Shown here piece after piece: positions 11,131-23,100 of a stretch of DNA of 64,000 bases. This DNA is from Chionis minor. Its lineage: Eukaryota; Chordata; Aves; Charadriiformes; Chionididae. The first letter of the stretch is position 1; each line of letters begins with the position of its first letter. The stretch spans positions 362,596 through 426,595 of the forward strand of contig VZSF01011326.1 of NCBI GenBank assembly GCA_013398295.1. Direction: 5' to 3'. The notes beneath the pieces are model-generated. The model did no database searches and was not told the origin of the DNA. It saw only the letters and a list, made by a program, of their open reading frames with translations. The translations under genes and the position numbers were made by a program.

Positions 11131-14100
11131 TATCAAACCCATAACTCAAATGCGGAGCTATCGGGGAGGGAAAGGACGGCTGAAGGTGGCTGGGTTCCCT
11201 CCAGCTTTACTGCTGTCGTTCCAGGTGCTGACTCGGTAGCATCCTCCATGGTCGGGAATGGGTATGTTGGACCTGGAATAATCTGGGCAGGTTGCACAGA
11301 TACAATAATTCCTGATGGCCCTGGCTAGATGGGAAGAGCCAAGTCCCTCTAGCTGTGGGTCTGCTGGTGGGGCAGGCCCTATTTATACATGTAGGTGGGT
11401 TCAATTGCAAAGTCTTTGTGGTCAGGACTGTTTTCAATCTGGTGGCTGTGCCCAGAATAACAGGAGCAGGATGTCAGTGGGAGCCTCCAGAGCTGCTGCA
11501 GCACAAATACTGATCAGTCTCTAACAGATAATGTTTCCCGTCTCCAGCTCTTAAGAGAGCCTTGTGGGACAAGGGAATGGAAATCTTCCTTGCTGTTTTA
11601 CTGGCTGCGGTCTCCAGTTCGGGCAGGTATAACAGGGAAGCGCCTGTTCACTGCTCCATCAGCTCTGGATGTTCTCCAGATGCCACTGGAGAGACCTGGT
11701 GGCTCCTGAGAAAGCAAATATGCCTATGAAGGCTCATTCGAGTGATGACTAGCTCTCCCACAACTTGGGAAACCGGTGTTATCTGCGGCTTTGCCCTGAG
11801 GAAACGAAGTACCGACTGGATAACAGCCAGACCTGGGTGAAATGGCCGGGCAGAGCGCGACAAGGGAGGCAGGAGAGAGGAAATGAAGTCAGCCCCGTGA
11901 TCCACCCCAGATGCACACTCACGCTTCGCTACGGACTCACTCATTACCCCCTCACCACGTGCTGCTCCGGTCTGCAGCTACCACTGCCGGGGGAGCTGCC
12001 AGACTTGGCAAGGATCCGGCCCGTTCCCAAGGCAGCCTTTGCCCGGGGCCCCCGTGCAGAGCAGTGGTGGCTGAATAAGTAATACCAAAATCTACCTGCT
12101 CGGCCAGCCAGAGCGCGGTGTCGAAGCATGGTGATTTGTAGGGACCAGCATGATCCCGCCTGGGCTTGCGTGGTGGCTGACGGACAGCCAAGGCTGGAAA
12201 TGCTGGGTGGGTAGTGATCACAGAAAGTATTTGCATTGTTTATCAGGACATGAAAAGTCACAGGGTTTAAAGGATATATCCACCGAGTGCAACCAGTAAG
12301 CAGTTGCTTAAGATGGCCTGCTGCTGGGACAACCAAATCATGGCCTCAGGGCAAGGAGGGGAGAAGATCCTGTTCCCTGCAGATCTGCTGGCAGCAGCCC
12401 TGGCTCTGTCCTTGGACTCCTGCAGGACCGGGATGGCCGTGGCTCTGATCCCGGGGGTCGTGGCTGAGGAAGGAGGAGGCAAGCTTGGAGAGGCAGCTCT
12501 GTGGGAGCTTCTGACACCAGGAGATGAGGTGAAAGAGCCGGAGCTTGGCCTTTTCACGACTGTTAGTAGCTGATTTGTTTGAAGAAGTAGCAGTTGGAAG
12601 GAGAGGGAGCAGAGCAGACGCAGCTGTGGGGTAGGAGGCCAAAGGAGAAAGAGGCAAGATGAGGAAAGACCACGGCTAGGAGACTCGCTAGCCAAGCCAG
12701 CTGCACATCTCGTGGCGTGGTTGTGTTTTGGTTTGGTTTGGTTTTTTTTTTTTCAATGGATTTTATACTAACAGACAATTAAGCTGATCTATTTATTTTT
12801 TTGATGTTTCGCTAGTACTGAGTCATTTCCTGGGGGGGTGGGAAGAAAAAAGCATTTTTCTCAAAGCTTCAAAACAGTGTTTTTAGGGTTTGGGTTGAGG
12901 AGTCTGTCTTTGTCTCTTTCCTTTCTTTCAATGAAACAGCTAGATTTTAGAAAAGCATGAAAACAAAACCCAGAGGTTGACAACGCCTAAACTTCTGCCA
13001 GAGTTGCTCTTTGCTCCCAGAAGTGGGTGTCCGTGATGGACAGCCCGAGGCAGCGTTACGGGGCGAAGGATGAGACGTGCCAAAGCAGCCAAGCACCAGA
13101 CTGCCTTGTCATCGCGTTCACCCGCGGAGGTTGATGCTTTTTCCAGCTCCTACACACGTCACTGGTGTCGGTGCCTGTCTGCTCCGCAGCACGCTGACCT
13201 TTCTTCTGGTTTACACATCAAACCGGGCTGTTTTGGCAGTGGTTTCCCGTTCACTAAGCCACGTGCCTTTGCGCTGTGGTGGACACAGGACAAAGCTGCC
13301 CGTAGCCCCAAAGCCTGTGTGTCAGTGAATGCTGTTGGTTTGGGGAAGCCTAGCGTGAAATGGTGGTGAGGTGGATCTTTTTTTGCCAGAAGGCTCTAAG
13401 TACGACGTGTTAGTTGGATCTTTGACTAATAAAAGTGGACATCTGCAATCAAGCTAATTTGCTAGCGATTAGAGCCTAATTAAACCCAAAGAAGCAAAGG
13501 GGCTGCCAGCCTCAGAGCTAAGCGCACACACAGAGCAGTGTGCACTAAGAACTTTTTGAAAACAAACAGCATTTAACCACCTTGAAAGAGAAGCCACACC
13601 ACCCCCATAGCTACCAAGCACCAGCTTCACTCCGTCCTGTCTTGCATGGAGGTGGGGGACAGAAGAGCCACCGGCCATGGTGGAATGAACAGCAAAAATT
13701 CCATTGACATAAATGGGTCCTGGACTCATCTCATGGCCTTTTTTATTTATTTGTTACGCACATCCTGTAGTACTCGGCATCCAGAATGTTTCACGCATAG
13801 TTTCTCACTGAAGAAGGAAGAAAGTATACACTCTCAGAATAATTGCTTGTACGTCATGCAGCTGGCATGAGAGGGACCATTGCTCTGGGTTGAGCATTGG
13901 TGTAATTAATCTGGGAGTCAGAGTCAGTGCAGTTACCTCAGATCCAGAAAGGCTTACCTCACTGCAGTATTTAGCCAGTTATCCTCCCTAAATGGTATGC
14001 CATGAAGCCAGTAGTGGAAGGAAAGAAAACTTTCAGAGGTGTGCTCATTGTCTTGGTGAATATGGCAGGAAACCACAAAAGGTGTGTTGGGACCGTGCAT

Positions 14101-15900
14101 AAAGCAAAGTTGATCCTGCCTCTACCCTCGGGTTTCTCCCGTCTGTCTTTCATGGTGCTGATCCTTGCTAGGACCCTTAGCGCCATGTGATGTGCAGGAA
14201 CACCTGGAATTAAGCACTCGCCTGAAGCGCTAACCCTTGGAAGTCAACAGGCACATGGTCAACATCAGGCTCTTGTAAAATACAGCCTGCCTGTTGAAAA
14301 CAGCTTGATTTCTTATTCACAACAGACTGTATTAACCCATTCTCAGCTACACCGGGGAGGGGCAGTGATTTAACGTTGTAAAACAAAAAGAAGCAAGAGG
14401 ATACTGGTGACTAATTTCCTCTAAACAACGTCACGTTGGTCATCTTCCTCATGTGTTGTTTGTTTTGCTGATTAGTCTTTAGGTAGATATTCATATATCA
14501 ACTAATATTTTCCGCTGTGAATTGTGGTTTTCTGCTCAGCAGCAAGTCCAGTTTCCAGAGTAATTGGGAAGCCAACTCCTTTCTAACTACGCAAGAGATG
14601 AACTGTGTTTCCTGCAACTTTAATGTCTCCAATGTTAGTGGTTGAGTAATAGCCGGACACAACAGTGTCTTCTGTAAGGAAATACGCCAACAGTTCTTGC
14701 TTAGAAGTGAATAAAACTTTTTGGTTTTTTTTTTAAATTTTAAAAAAGAAAGTGTTTTGAATGATTTGAAGCTGCAATAACAGTCCTTTCCAGTCAAAGC
14801 TTACCCTTTGCAACAACAGGATGCATTGCTCTATTTAAGCAAGTAATAATGTTGGGTTTAGTCACTACACATGCTTCGCTTCCTATTGGGGATGTTGCAA
14901 AGAAAACTAATTCATTGCATAACAGATAACTAATTCATTGCGTATTTACAGTTTTTATATACAGGGATGTTTTCTAATTACCATCTGTGTGTAAAGAAAT
15001 CTTTGCAATAAGCTAGCGTGATCTGTTTATTGGCTGTATGAGCGACAACAAAATGAAGGAAAACAGCCTCTAAAAGTCTACATTGCTCTATTAGTATTAG
15101 CAAAGCCATGTATATTTAGGGTCTCGATGCTTCTGACTTATGGTCAGAAAAATTTACTGTCATAAAAACGCTTATTCTGGTTGCACAAGACCTTTCACCT
15201 ACAAACTCCCAGTTGCTTAAAAGGCAATTACTGGGAGCAGCAGCAAGATTTGGCCTAAGGACTTCTGCATTTGCCCCCTGCTAATGATCTGCTGGGATTC
15301 TGTCATCTCCCAGAACGTAAGCACAGCAGCAGTAATTCTGATGTCTGTCATTGCTTCCTTACTTACATTAGCAGTTTATTTCATGGCTGACTTCCCACCT
15401 TGCTAAGTTAGTTTCTCCATGTCAGGCTGTACTAATGAATAGAGCGCTGATTCTGAGCTCTCTCTCTTCCAGGGGAAAAAAGCATAAGCTCGGCAGAAAG
15501 CAATGGAGTTGCTCCACTTTGACCCCTGCATAAGGAGGATCCTCCTCCACCTTCAGGTAAATGCCCTGGGGTTTTTCTTTCAGCTGGGCAAGTGCTGCTG
15601 CTGACATTCTCCTAGAAGCAATTAACATTTCAATCGTCTTTATATTTCAGCAATGCAGTTCCTGTCACCGCGCTGAAGCAATAAGACACGACAGGCAATG
15701 CCCTGTGCCTCGGGACTGAGAGGCCGTAATGAGATCTCAAGAACTTCCCTTGTGGTGGAGGACAGGCTGGATCTCTGCGCTGTGCATTTTTGGGAGGTGC
15801 TGGGGAAGGAAATGCTCACCAAAGCCAGCCACAACTTTTGGGTGCGCATATGTAAATCAATCAAGGCTGTGCTGTGGTCTCCATTTGTTTATAGACATAC

Positions 15901-15918
15901 TTTTTTTTTTTTTTTTTT
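15901..15918 (+). repeat. Poly(T) tract, 18 bases
   Basis: An uninterrupted run of 18 T. No retrogene or LINE body is recognisable on its flanks, so it is treated as a simple homopolymer. Confidence 0.9.
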
Positions 15919-16979
15919 AATCAATCTCTCTCTAGGTCAGTGGAGAGGTTTTAATCAGAAAACTATCAACATTTGGAGATCCGGGGTTTCATTCATCCTC
16001 TGGAGTCAGGCTGAACACCCGCCAGCCCAGCTAATTGTTCTAACATTTTCCTGCCACGCTATCCACGGCTGGGAAGAGGAAGGGGGTGCTAAGCCACCAT
16101 CTAACCCTGAGGGCCAAGTTTCCTCCTGACTGTAAATTGGGAGCCTCTGTTCAGTCCGGTGGAGTTAGAAATAAAACCACGGTCAGAACGGACCACGCTT
16201 TTCCCCAGAGCCGACAGCCAGAAGGGGAACTGGGTCGCAGTAAATAGCGGGCAGAGAGGGAAAAGAGGCTCAAGGGGAACCTTGTCATTGAACTTCACCT
16301 TTATCCTCTTGCCACACGAATTACGGTCCCTGAACACTTCAGCTCCAGCCGTGTTTAGCTGCTTTATCACTTACACCCCTTTCCCATCCTGTTCGTTCCT
16401 TTGGCCAGATCTTTTGCTGTGGTTAATTGACCTGGTTTCACAGATTTCTGTGAAGACCGGCCAAGCCTCCTAAGCCAGAGAAGTGGGTCGCCATGCGGGT
16501 CTTCGGCGGGAGGTTGCCTTGACTGCCTCTTGAGTAGCCTTTTTCCTGACACGTGAAGCTGCATTTTCACCTCTATTTGACCAAATTATGACTGGCTTCC
16601 TTAGGAGGGATACCTGGGAAGCGGTGCGAGGAAAAGGAGGGTCTGGTGACTCAACATCTGTGTAAACCATGCGTACGTTGGTTCAGATAAATTTAACTCG
16701 CGACTTAACTCTGTTTGAGCAGCTTCAGGGAGAAAACAAAACCAGCAGATTGTAACTCCCCGACGAGGGGGTTATTGCCAAATGGATGCACTGCATCAAG
16801 TGCTTACAAGAAACAAATGTATCCAAGAGGGAGAAATAATCCTTCTGTTAAAAATTACTGCAAACAAAACTGCAAATGTTGCCATCAATGTTGAAATTTG
16901 AACTGTGACAGAGTGGAATTTCCATCCCTGAAAAAATTGCATTTTGGCCCAAAGTGGGAAGAAGAAAACTTTCTGGTTT

Positions 16980-17004
16980 AAAAAAAAAAAAAAAAAAAAA
17001 AAAA
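16980..17004 (+). repeat. Poly(A) tract, 25 bases
   Basis: An uninterrupted run of 25 A, the longest homopolymer in the window. Upstream sequence shows no processed-pseudogene body that I recognise, so a retroposition origin is not supported. Confidence 0.9.
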
Positions 17005-19636
17005 TTAACAGAAGCCACAGGATATACCATTTAAACCCATTTTCTTTTGAGACCAGGCTAAAATTATGCTTAGAGTTGTATTTATTAAGCTAAATGGTCC
17101 GCTCTAAAAAGACTCGGTCCAGAAAAACAGGCAAGTAACTTAGCATATGTGGACAATTTTATTCATTTCAGTGGAAATACTGGACTATTTTGAGTTAAGC
17201 ACCAGATTAAGTACTTAATCAGTTCCGAGCCAAAATTCATCCAACTTATTTAAGGAAAAAAATCAATCCCATCTCAGTACAACTAAAGAAGTGCGTTGTA
17301 CTTTACCCAGTTTCCCTTTTGAAACATAGAGTAGTAGCAGCTTGAGAAAATAAACACCTCCCAGGCTGAATCACAGAGACGCTTGGAAATGAACAATAAA
17401 ATCCAGGTAGTGACAGTTGCTGTAAAACAAAAGAGCCCCAGTTCACCCCAGTACTCCCATATTCTGCTGTAACGCTATCCCCTAGAGTACAGCTGCACGT
17501 GTTTTTCTTCGTATAGTGTAAATGACAGCCTAAAAAAGTTTCTTCCTCTCTTCCCCCTGAGTGACCCATGTGCAGGAAGAGGAAAACATGTTTCACACGG
17601 GAAGTTTTCCAGTATCTTCCTGAACTTGTCAGCCCTTCCTCCTCTGCTTTCCAAACTCTGCAATACTTTTACTGTAAGCTGGCTGTGGTTAGACTGAAAA
17701 GTGGTCAGCAGATGAGCCATTCCTGATCCACCTATTCCACAGTGCCTTCACTGCTGAAATATAGACCTTCAGTGTCAACATGAAGCTCGCGAGCCCCTGG
17801 TCTAGACCGCAGCCCTGGCATTTAATGCGTTTGCCGAAAGCCTTGCTGATGTGAATCAGGCTGAGGGCTGGTGGGAAGGGGGTGTCTTCTCTTGATAACC
17901 AGAGCACAGAGAAGATCTGTCAGCCTGGTCACCGCTCCGAGGGGTTGTGAGGCACCATCCCCTATGGCATCCAGTCTCTATTACCTGCTGACAGACGGGA
18001 GCGTCAAACTCCCTTTCGTTATGGAACAAAGTGAAGGTAGTGAGATATTCAGGTTCTCGTGGTCATGGCAGAACAAGGAATGTGTGCTTAGCTGTAGTAT
18101 GGCGCTCAGCAAATTGTGACCGTCCCAGAATTGTTCCAATTACTCCATCATTATATACATAGTTAATACATGAAAGCCAAGGCAGGCAAACATATGCTTT
18201 GGGTTTTATCTTCTGCACAAGCCTCTAATCTTTCCTCAGGAAATTACCATGTAGTTTATCGGTACCTTGGTGTTAATTTTTAAAAACTCAAGACTTCAAG
18301 CAAAAGGAACTGGCCGTTTACTGTTTTTCTTTCTTATAAATGTAGTTGTTGTTACCTCATTAACTATTTAGCACCCTGGCAGGTTATTGCAATGAGCTTA
18401 GCTTGGCAGAACCTCAGGATTGTAAGCCCTGAAGGAAAACGTCATTGCTGTCCTTGTCTGATACATTTTGGTTAGCAGAGATTTAAAAGCAGCAATAACA
18501 GACCCTTAATAGGAGATGCTTGGCAGGAAGATGCAAAATAACTATTAAGCTGGTTTACATCTGTTTCCTTTTCCATTCATTTGGTAGTATCTAATTGCAC
18601 ACTTAACATTAATCTGCTATCACAGTAACTTGGGTTGTTTTGTTTCTGGGTTTAGCCTCCACATCACTGTCCTTGAATTTCATTACTGCCTCTTCACCGG
18701 TAAACAATGAGTGTCTTTTTAACTATATACTCAGACTCCTGCAGTCAAAGTGATTAGCAGCACGTCTCCTCAAACACCGCTGTCAGACAAAGGTATGAAG
18801 AATGACTGACTAGGCAAGCTCCACTCAGGTCTGTATTGCCAGAGAGTTCATATGTGTGGAGCCTCGTAATTACATATAGAACAGTGAGAGACTTTGGAAG
18901 ACTGGGGACAAATCTGCGGAAAGCTTGATGCACTTTGGAAAAAAACCCCTATCTTTTGAGTAAGCATATTTCCCCTAAGGTACCTCATATATAACAGCAG
19001 ATGTTGCACAAGCAGGTTCAGCAAAAAAGGGAGAAAGCAGTTATTTTTTTCACAGGATAGTAAATATTTTTTTCCCCGGCAATGTGAGTGGAAAAGAAGA
19101 CAAATGTTTCTTCTCTTTAGCAAACTGGGAGAGTTTGCTTCTGCCGGTCATTCTTCAACGTTCAGGTGTAGCGGGCTGACTCGTGGGGTATGGGTTGGGT
19201 AGGGTCACGGTCTGCCAGGCAGCACTGCGCTTGCTGCCCACCCACGGCCAGCACAAGTGGGTCTCGGAGAGACCCTCTCCATCATCCTGGCTGGCCGTGG
19301 CAGTGCGTGTCATCTAGAGAGAAGAGGAGGTCTGGAAATAAGATTATTAAGTGCTTCCTAAAAAAGCAGGGCTGACCTGAGCGTGGCCCCTGTACTCAGC
19401 ATTGTATTTGTTTGCAACTCCACAGGTGCCGAGTGTGTTGATTGTATTAGAAGTGGACAAATGCAACCCGATAAGGACAACTGTGATGTTCTGCCTCTTG
19501 GTAGGAATAATCAATTACAAATAAATGGGTAGAGAGCCAAGAGAGCGAGCAGCAGTTGGCTGAAAAGGTATAGGGGTTAGAGCGGACTGCAGGCTCAGTG
19601 GGAGCCAGCAGCGTCATGCAGCTCTTAATAAAAATT

Positions 19637-19653
19637 AAAAAAAAAAAAAAAAA
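19637..19653 (+). repeat. Poly(A) tract, 17 bases
   Basis: A run of 17 A followed by a gagagaaaaaaa stretch, about 80 bases before an old CR1 remnant. It is a simple low-complexity tract. Confidence 0.85.
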
Positions 19654-19734
19654 GAGAGAAAAAAAGGCAAACATCATACTGGGATAGATCAGTGAAAGTG
19701 CAGTCTATAAGCTGTGAGATCATCCTACTAGTCT

Positions 19735-20178
19735 ACTCAGCATGAGTAAGGCCACAGCTGGGGTACCATATCCAGCCCGCGGCTACGCACTTGAGGACAG
19801 TTGTGGAGATGAAGAACAGGAATGACAGAAACAGAAGTTACAAAGAAAAGTTGAAGGCACTGCGTTAATCTGAAGACATGACTGAATAGAGGCAATGATA
19901 AATATGTAAAGAGCTGCTGCGAAGAGGAAAAGAGACTATTCTTAATGGTGACTGTAGGAAAGGTAGTGGTAGGCTTAAGTCATAGACACACATGGCTTGG
20001 AAATTAAGAAGAAAAATTGCCAGCAGTGGAAGAGATTGCCTAAGGTTGCCTCACTAGAAGTATTTAAGAAGTTGAAACATGTTGAAAGACGTTAGTTAGG
20101 CATGGCTTGGGTTTGCCTCCAAGCAGGACTGGGAGACCTCCTAAGAGGTCACTCATTTCTATTTTTTATGATTCTGTG
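19735..20178 (+). repeat. Old, diverged CR1-type LINE fragment
   Basis: The order of segments matches the 3' part of a CR1 element. A gtaaggccacagctggggta stretch lies near 19,746, where intact copies have a 'gtgagaccacatctggagta'-type segment. It is followed by a purine-rich body, a 'tggaagagattgcctaaggt' equivalent of the HW-x-RLP region near 20,020, a tgcctccaagcaggactgg segment, a gacctcctaagaggtc segment near 20,135, and a terminal tatgattctgtg near 20,167-20,178. The reading frame is fully eroded. Divergence is clearly greater than in the 7.5, 28 and 63 kb copies, which suggests an older subfamily. Confidence 0.75.
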
Positions 20179-23100
20179 CTTGGACGTAATTGTATTGCTT
20201 TTTTAGACACTGGGGACCAAATATAGAAGACTTTCTAGGAAACTCCCCCTAGACTACGAACATCAGGGTTTGATCTTTCCGGAACCACAATGACTAAAAG
20301 GCAATGTGTGGTAATTCCATTTGCCAGCAAAATGACTCTGAGACAGCGCACAAGACTCTCCCAGCTCAGTGCCCCCTCTTCTTCTCTTTGATCCTCAGAA
20401 TTTCTCCTTGAGCTAAAAAGGTTTGGTTTTAAGTAACGGCAACAGTCGCAGGGAATTGGTGAGGAACAAAGCCAGAATGTGTCTTTTCTGCTGCCTCCTA
20501 TCCCTGTTCTCACAGAGAGGAGCATCTCTGCTCATCTGCTTCTACCCTGAACAGTTGCATCCTCCAGTGGTCCCATACGCCCGACCCGTCCGGCCAGTCC
20601 TTCGTACAGAGTACGCTCAGATTTACCACAGCACTTCTGGTAGCTTCACCTCTTCCCTCCAGATTCATTTTGCCAGGGTAGCCGTTCACTCAAGGTTTTC
20701 CCCTGTTCGCTGCCAGAACGTCAGGGTAGAGAATTCAAGACAAGTATAGCAAAACCAAAGAGCAGGCTTGGGGCGGGCAGCAGTTCTAGATGTCTTGCTG
20801 TTGTTGCCGTAGGAGGCAGAAAGTGCCACCAGCACACAGTGACAGGTAAAGGAACTCCCAGCAGCACCACTGGTGAGGAGGGAATGTATTCCACAGTTCA
20901 GCTGCCTGCTTCCTTAGGCACTGATAAAAGCATGTTGCCGGAACAATTGGTGTTATCCTGGCGTTCCAGTGAGAAGAGGGCGGTAACAGCTTAAAGAAAA
21001 GGAAGGGAGGAGCAGGTGATGCTTGAGAGTTGGGCTGTCTGGTCTCCAGCCTCAAATGCAGGCTCCAGGTGAAAAGAGGTGACCTGGTTTTCAGATTTAC
21101 ATCTCTCTCAGGGAGTCCAGGGATGGTCTCAGACTAATGGCATTTTTTGGTTTGTACGATTTGAGAAAACAGAGTTTGAGTGACGTTGCAAAGAAAAAGT
21201 CGAGACGCATCCCATAAAGAGATAAATACCACCCTTGTGCTTGTACTTCTTAAAAATGAAATTCAAGCTGATTATAATAGGTTTATTCCTGTTCCAGCCG
21301 AAGAGTATGGTTCAGAGTTTGGATGTGAAGACTGTTTTCATTTGACAGATGGCTAGAAGGGTACACATGCTTCAGTAAAGCATTGCTGATTTCTGACAGA
21401 CAGTAGTATGCATAAGCCTAAATGTACTTTTCTGTTTTAATTACATGCCCAGTACTCATGAATGGGAGCCCCAGCTTTATCTCCACTGACCTTGAAAATC
21501 CCCTGGGGGTTTATGATGAAATGAAACGTATGTTTTCTGGTGATTTCTGGAAAATGAGGAAGCGCAAAACCCACTTGTTCTAGTTTTGATTTTTTTCAGG
21601 GAACAACACGATACACCATCAGAATTTCCACATTATTGCAGGAGAATTTGGAAGTTCTCCACTTCGGTTCCTGTGTCACGTATGTGATTTGGCAGTTGCG
21701 TGCAGATACTCAGATTGGGATTTCATACATGACAGCCTCCCCCCTGAGTATCTGCACGAGTGTCAACCACATGAACAGTAATTCTGGCTCTTGCTGATAA
21801 ATGAGATCATCTCAATAGATGAATTATTGTAATGGACGAAATATATGCTTACACCTCGGTCACATGAATGACCCTCTAGTAGTGTAGGCATACACAAACT
21901 CGCTTTTAATTGATAGCTTACTGGTCTAGCCACAGCGACGCAGAGCTCTGGCTGTGTCCAGGTTTTGTTTGGTAGCGATGCCTTGGCGCTTACTGCTGTT
22001 TCAGACCCGAAGGAAGGCACTAGTTCCAGCCTACATAGAGAGGTCCTAAGGAGACTTGGCAGTGCTCTCCTTACACCCACACTGAATGCATGGATGGGAG
22101 TGGAGTGTGAATCAGCTGCTCTAGAGGTCACCACGGCTGCCGGGAGCCAGGACGCCTAGTGAGCATCCAGGATGGACAAGCAGAATAAAAATGGTGGACA
22201 AGGACATGAATGCAAAGAGAAATACATCTACGTGAATGTGCTCAGCGGGAACTGATTTGCCTTTCACCCCAAGTATTAGGTGACCGCAAGGTGCATAGAT
22301 AAAAGTGGTTTTGATGTGGTTTTCTACAATTAATACTCCTTTTTTTTTTCTATAGGTTTTAAATCGTTCTTGTCTTTTTTTCCCTCTCTCATGCCCTGTC
22401 TTCATATCCATGTCTTACTATTTTTCACACTTCTTTCCCCTAAGGCTTTCACTATGCTTCATCCCAGTTCTTCCCAATGTAGCTATGCAGATTTACAACC
22501 CCTTTCATTTCCCATGACACTGCTTACATTCACAGGGCAAAAATCAGCCTTTTCTTCCTGGGTTACGCAGCCATCCTCCCTGCCACTCCTGAATGACTCT
22601 GGACTGCTATTCCCTTGAGGACTAAACTAGATTGGGATTTATTAAACCCTTAGCCCCCTGTTTGAATGATATATAGCCTCGGGCAGTAGGCACTAAGGTG
22701 AATGCACACTGCTTCTTTGTAAAGGCACAGTAAGCCATGCTACAGAGTGCACTGCCCCAGGCGTTCCTAAACTATCTTGTCCTGTGTCAGCAAGATGCCT
22801 TAAGAACCCTCTATAGAGCTTTCACTGCTTCATTTTCCCTCTGCTCCCACCCTGGGCTTTTCAATACAGTAAGGAAAAGCTTCATCCTTAATTGAAATTC
22901 CTTTCATCAGCCCAGATATAGCCTGAACAAAGATACTGACATGAAAAAGCCGTCAAGAACATATCTTTAAAATGTCATTTTGCCGGTGACAGGCATGAAA
23001 TGCAGTCACTGCAAATGAAGACTCTAACCCCTCATTGTGTATCACATAGCTGCCTCTCCCTCCCCCTCTATCCCTCCCATAAGTTTTGATGTTTGTATGT

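Larger units (their letters stand above)
11131..19734. other. Intergenic DNA, no gene recognised
   Basis: About 8.6 kb without a supported gene. GC-rich patches (about 11,770-12,700 and 13,020-13,380) give open frames of 90-140 codons on both strands without family resemblance. AT-rich patches (14,250-15,240; 17,000-17,350; 18,120-18,720) look single-copy. A 14-base direct repeat (AACTAATTCATTGC) occurs at 14,905-14,918 and 14,928-14,941. Homopolymer runs are listed separately. I recognise no RNA gene. Confidence 0.5.

Noticed and set aside
12267..12695. Opposing frames of 89-142 codons near 12.3-12.7 kb
   Set aside because: The region is GC-rich, with low-complexity Ser/Leu/Pro or Ala/Gly/Leu composition. 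No homology is recognised, and strand choice is ambiguous.
13690..13730. 'ccattgacataaatgggtcc' resembling a segment common in ancient amniote repeats
   Set aside because: A single short motif without a recognisable element around it.
16960..17004. Processed pseudogene ending in the 25-base poly(A)
   Set aside because: No gene-like body precedes the tract, and I saw no target-site duplication.
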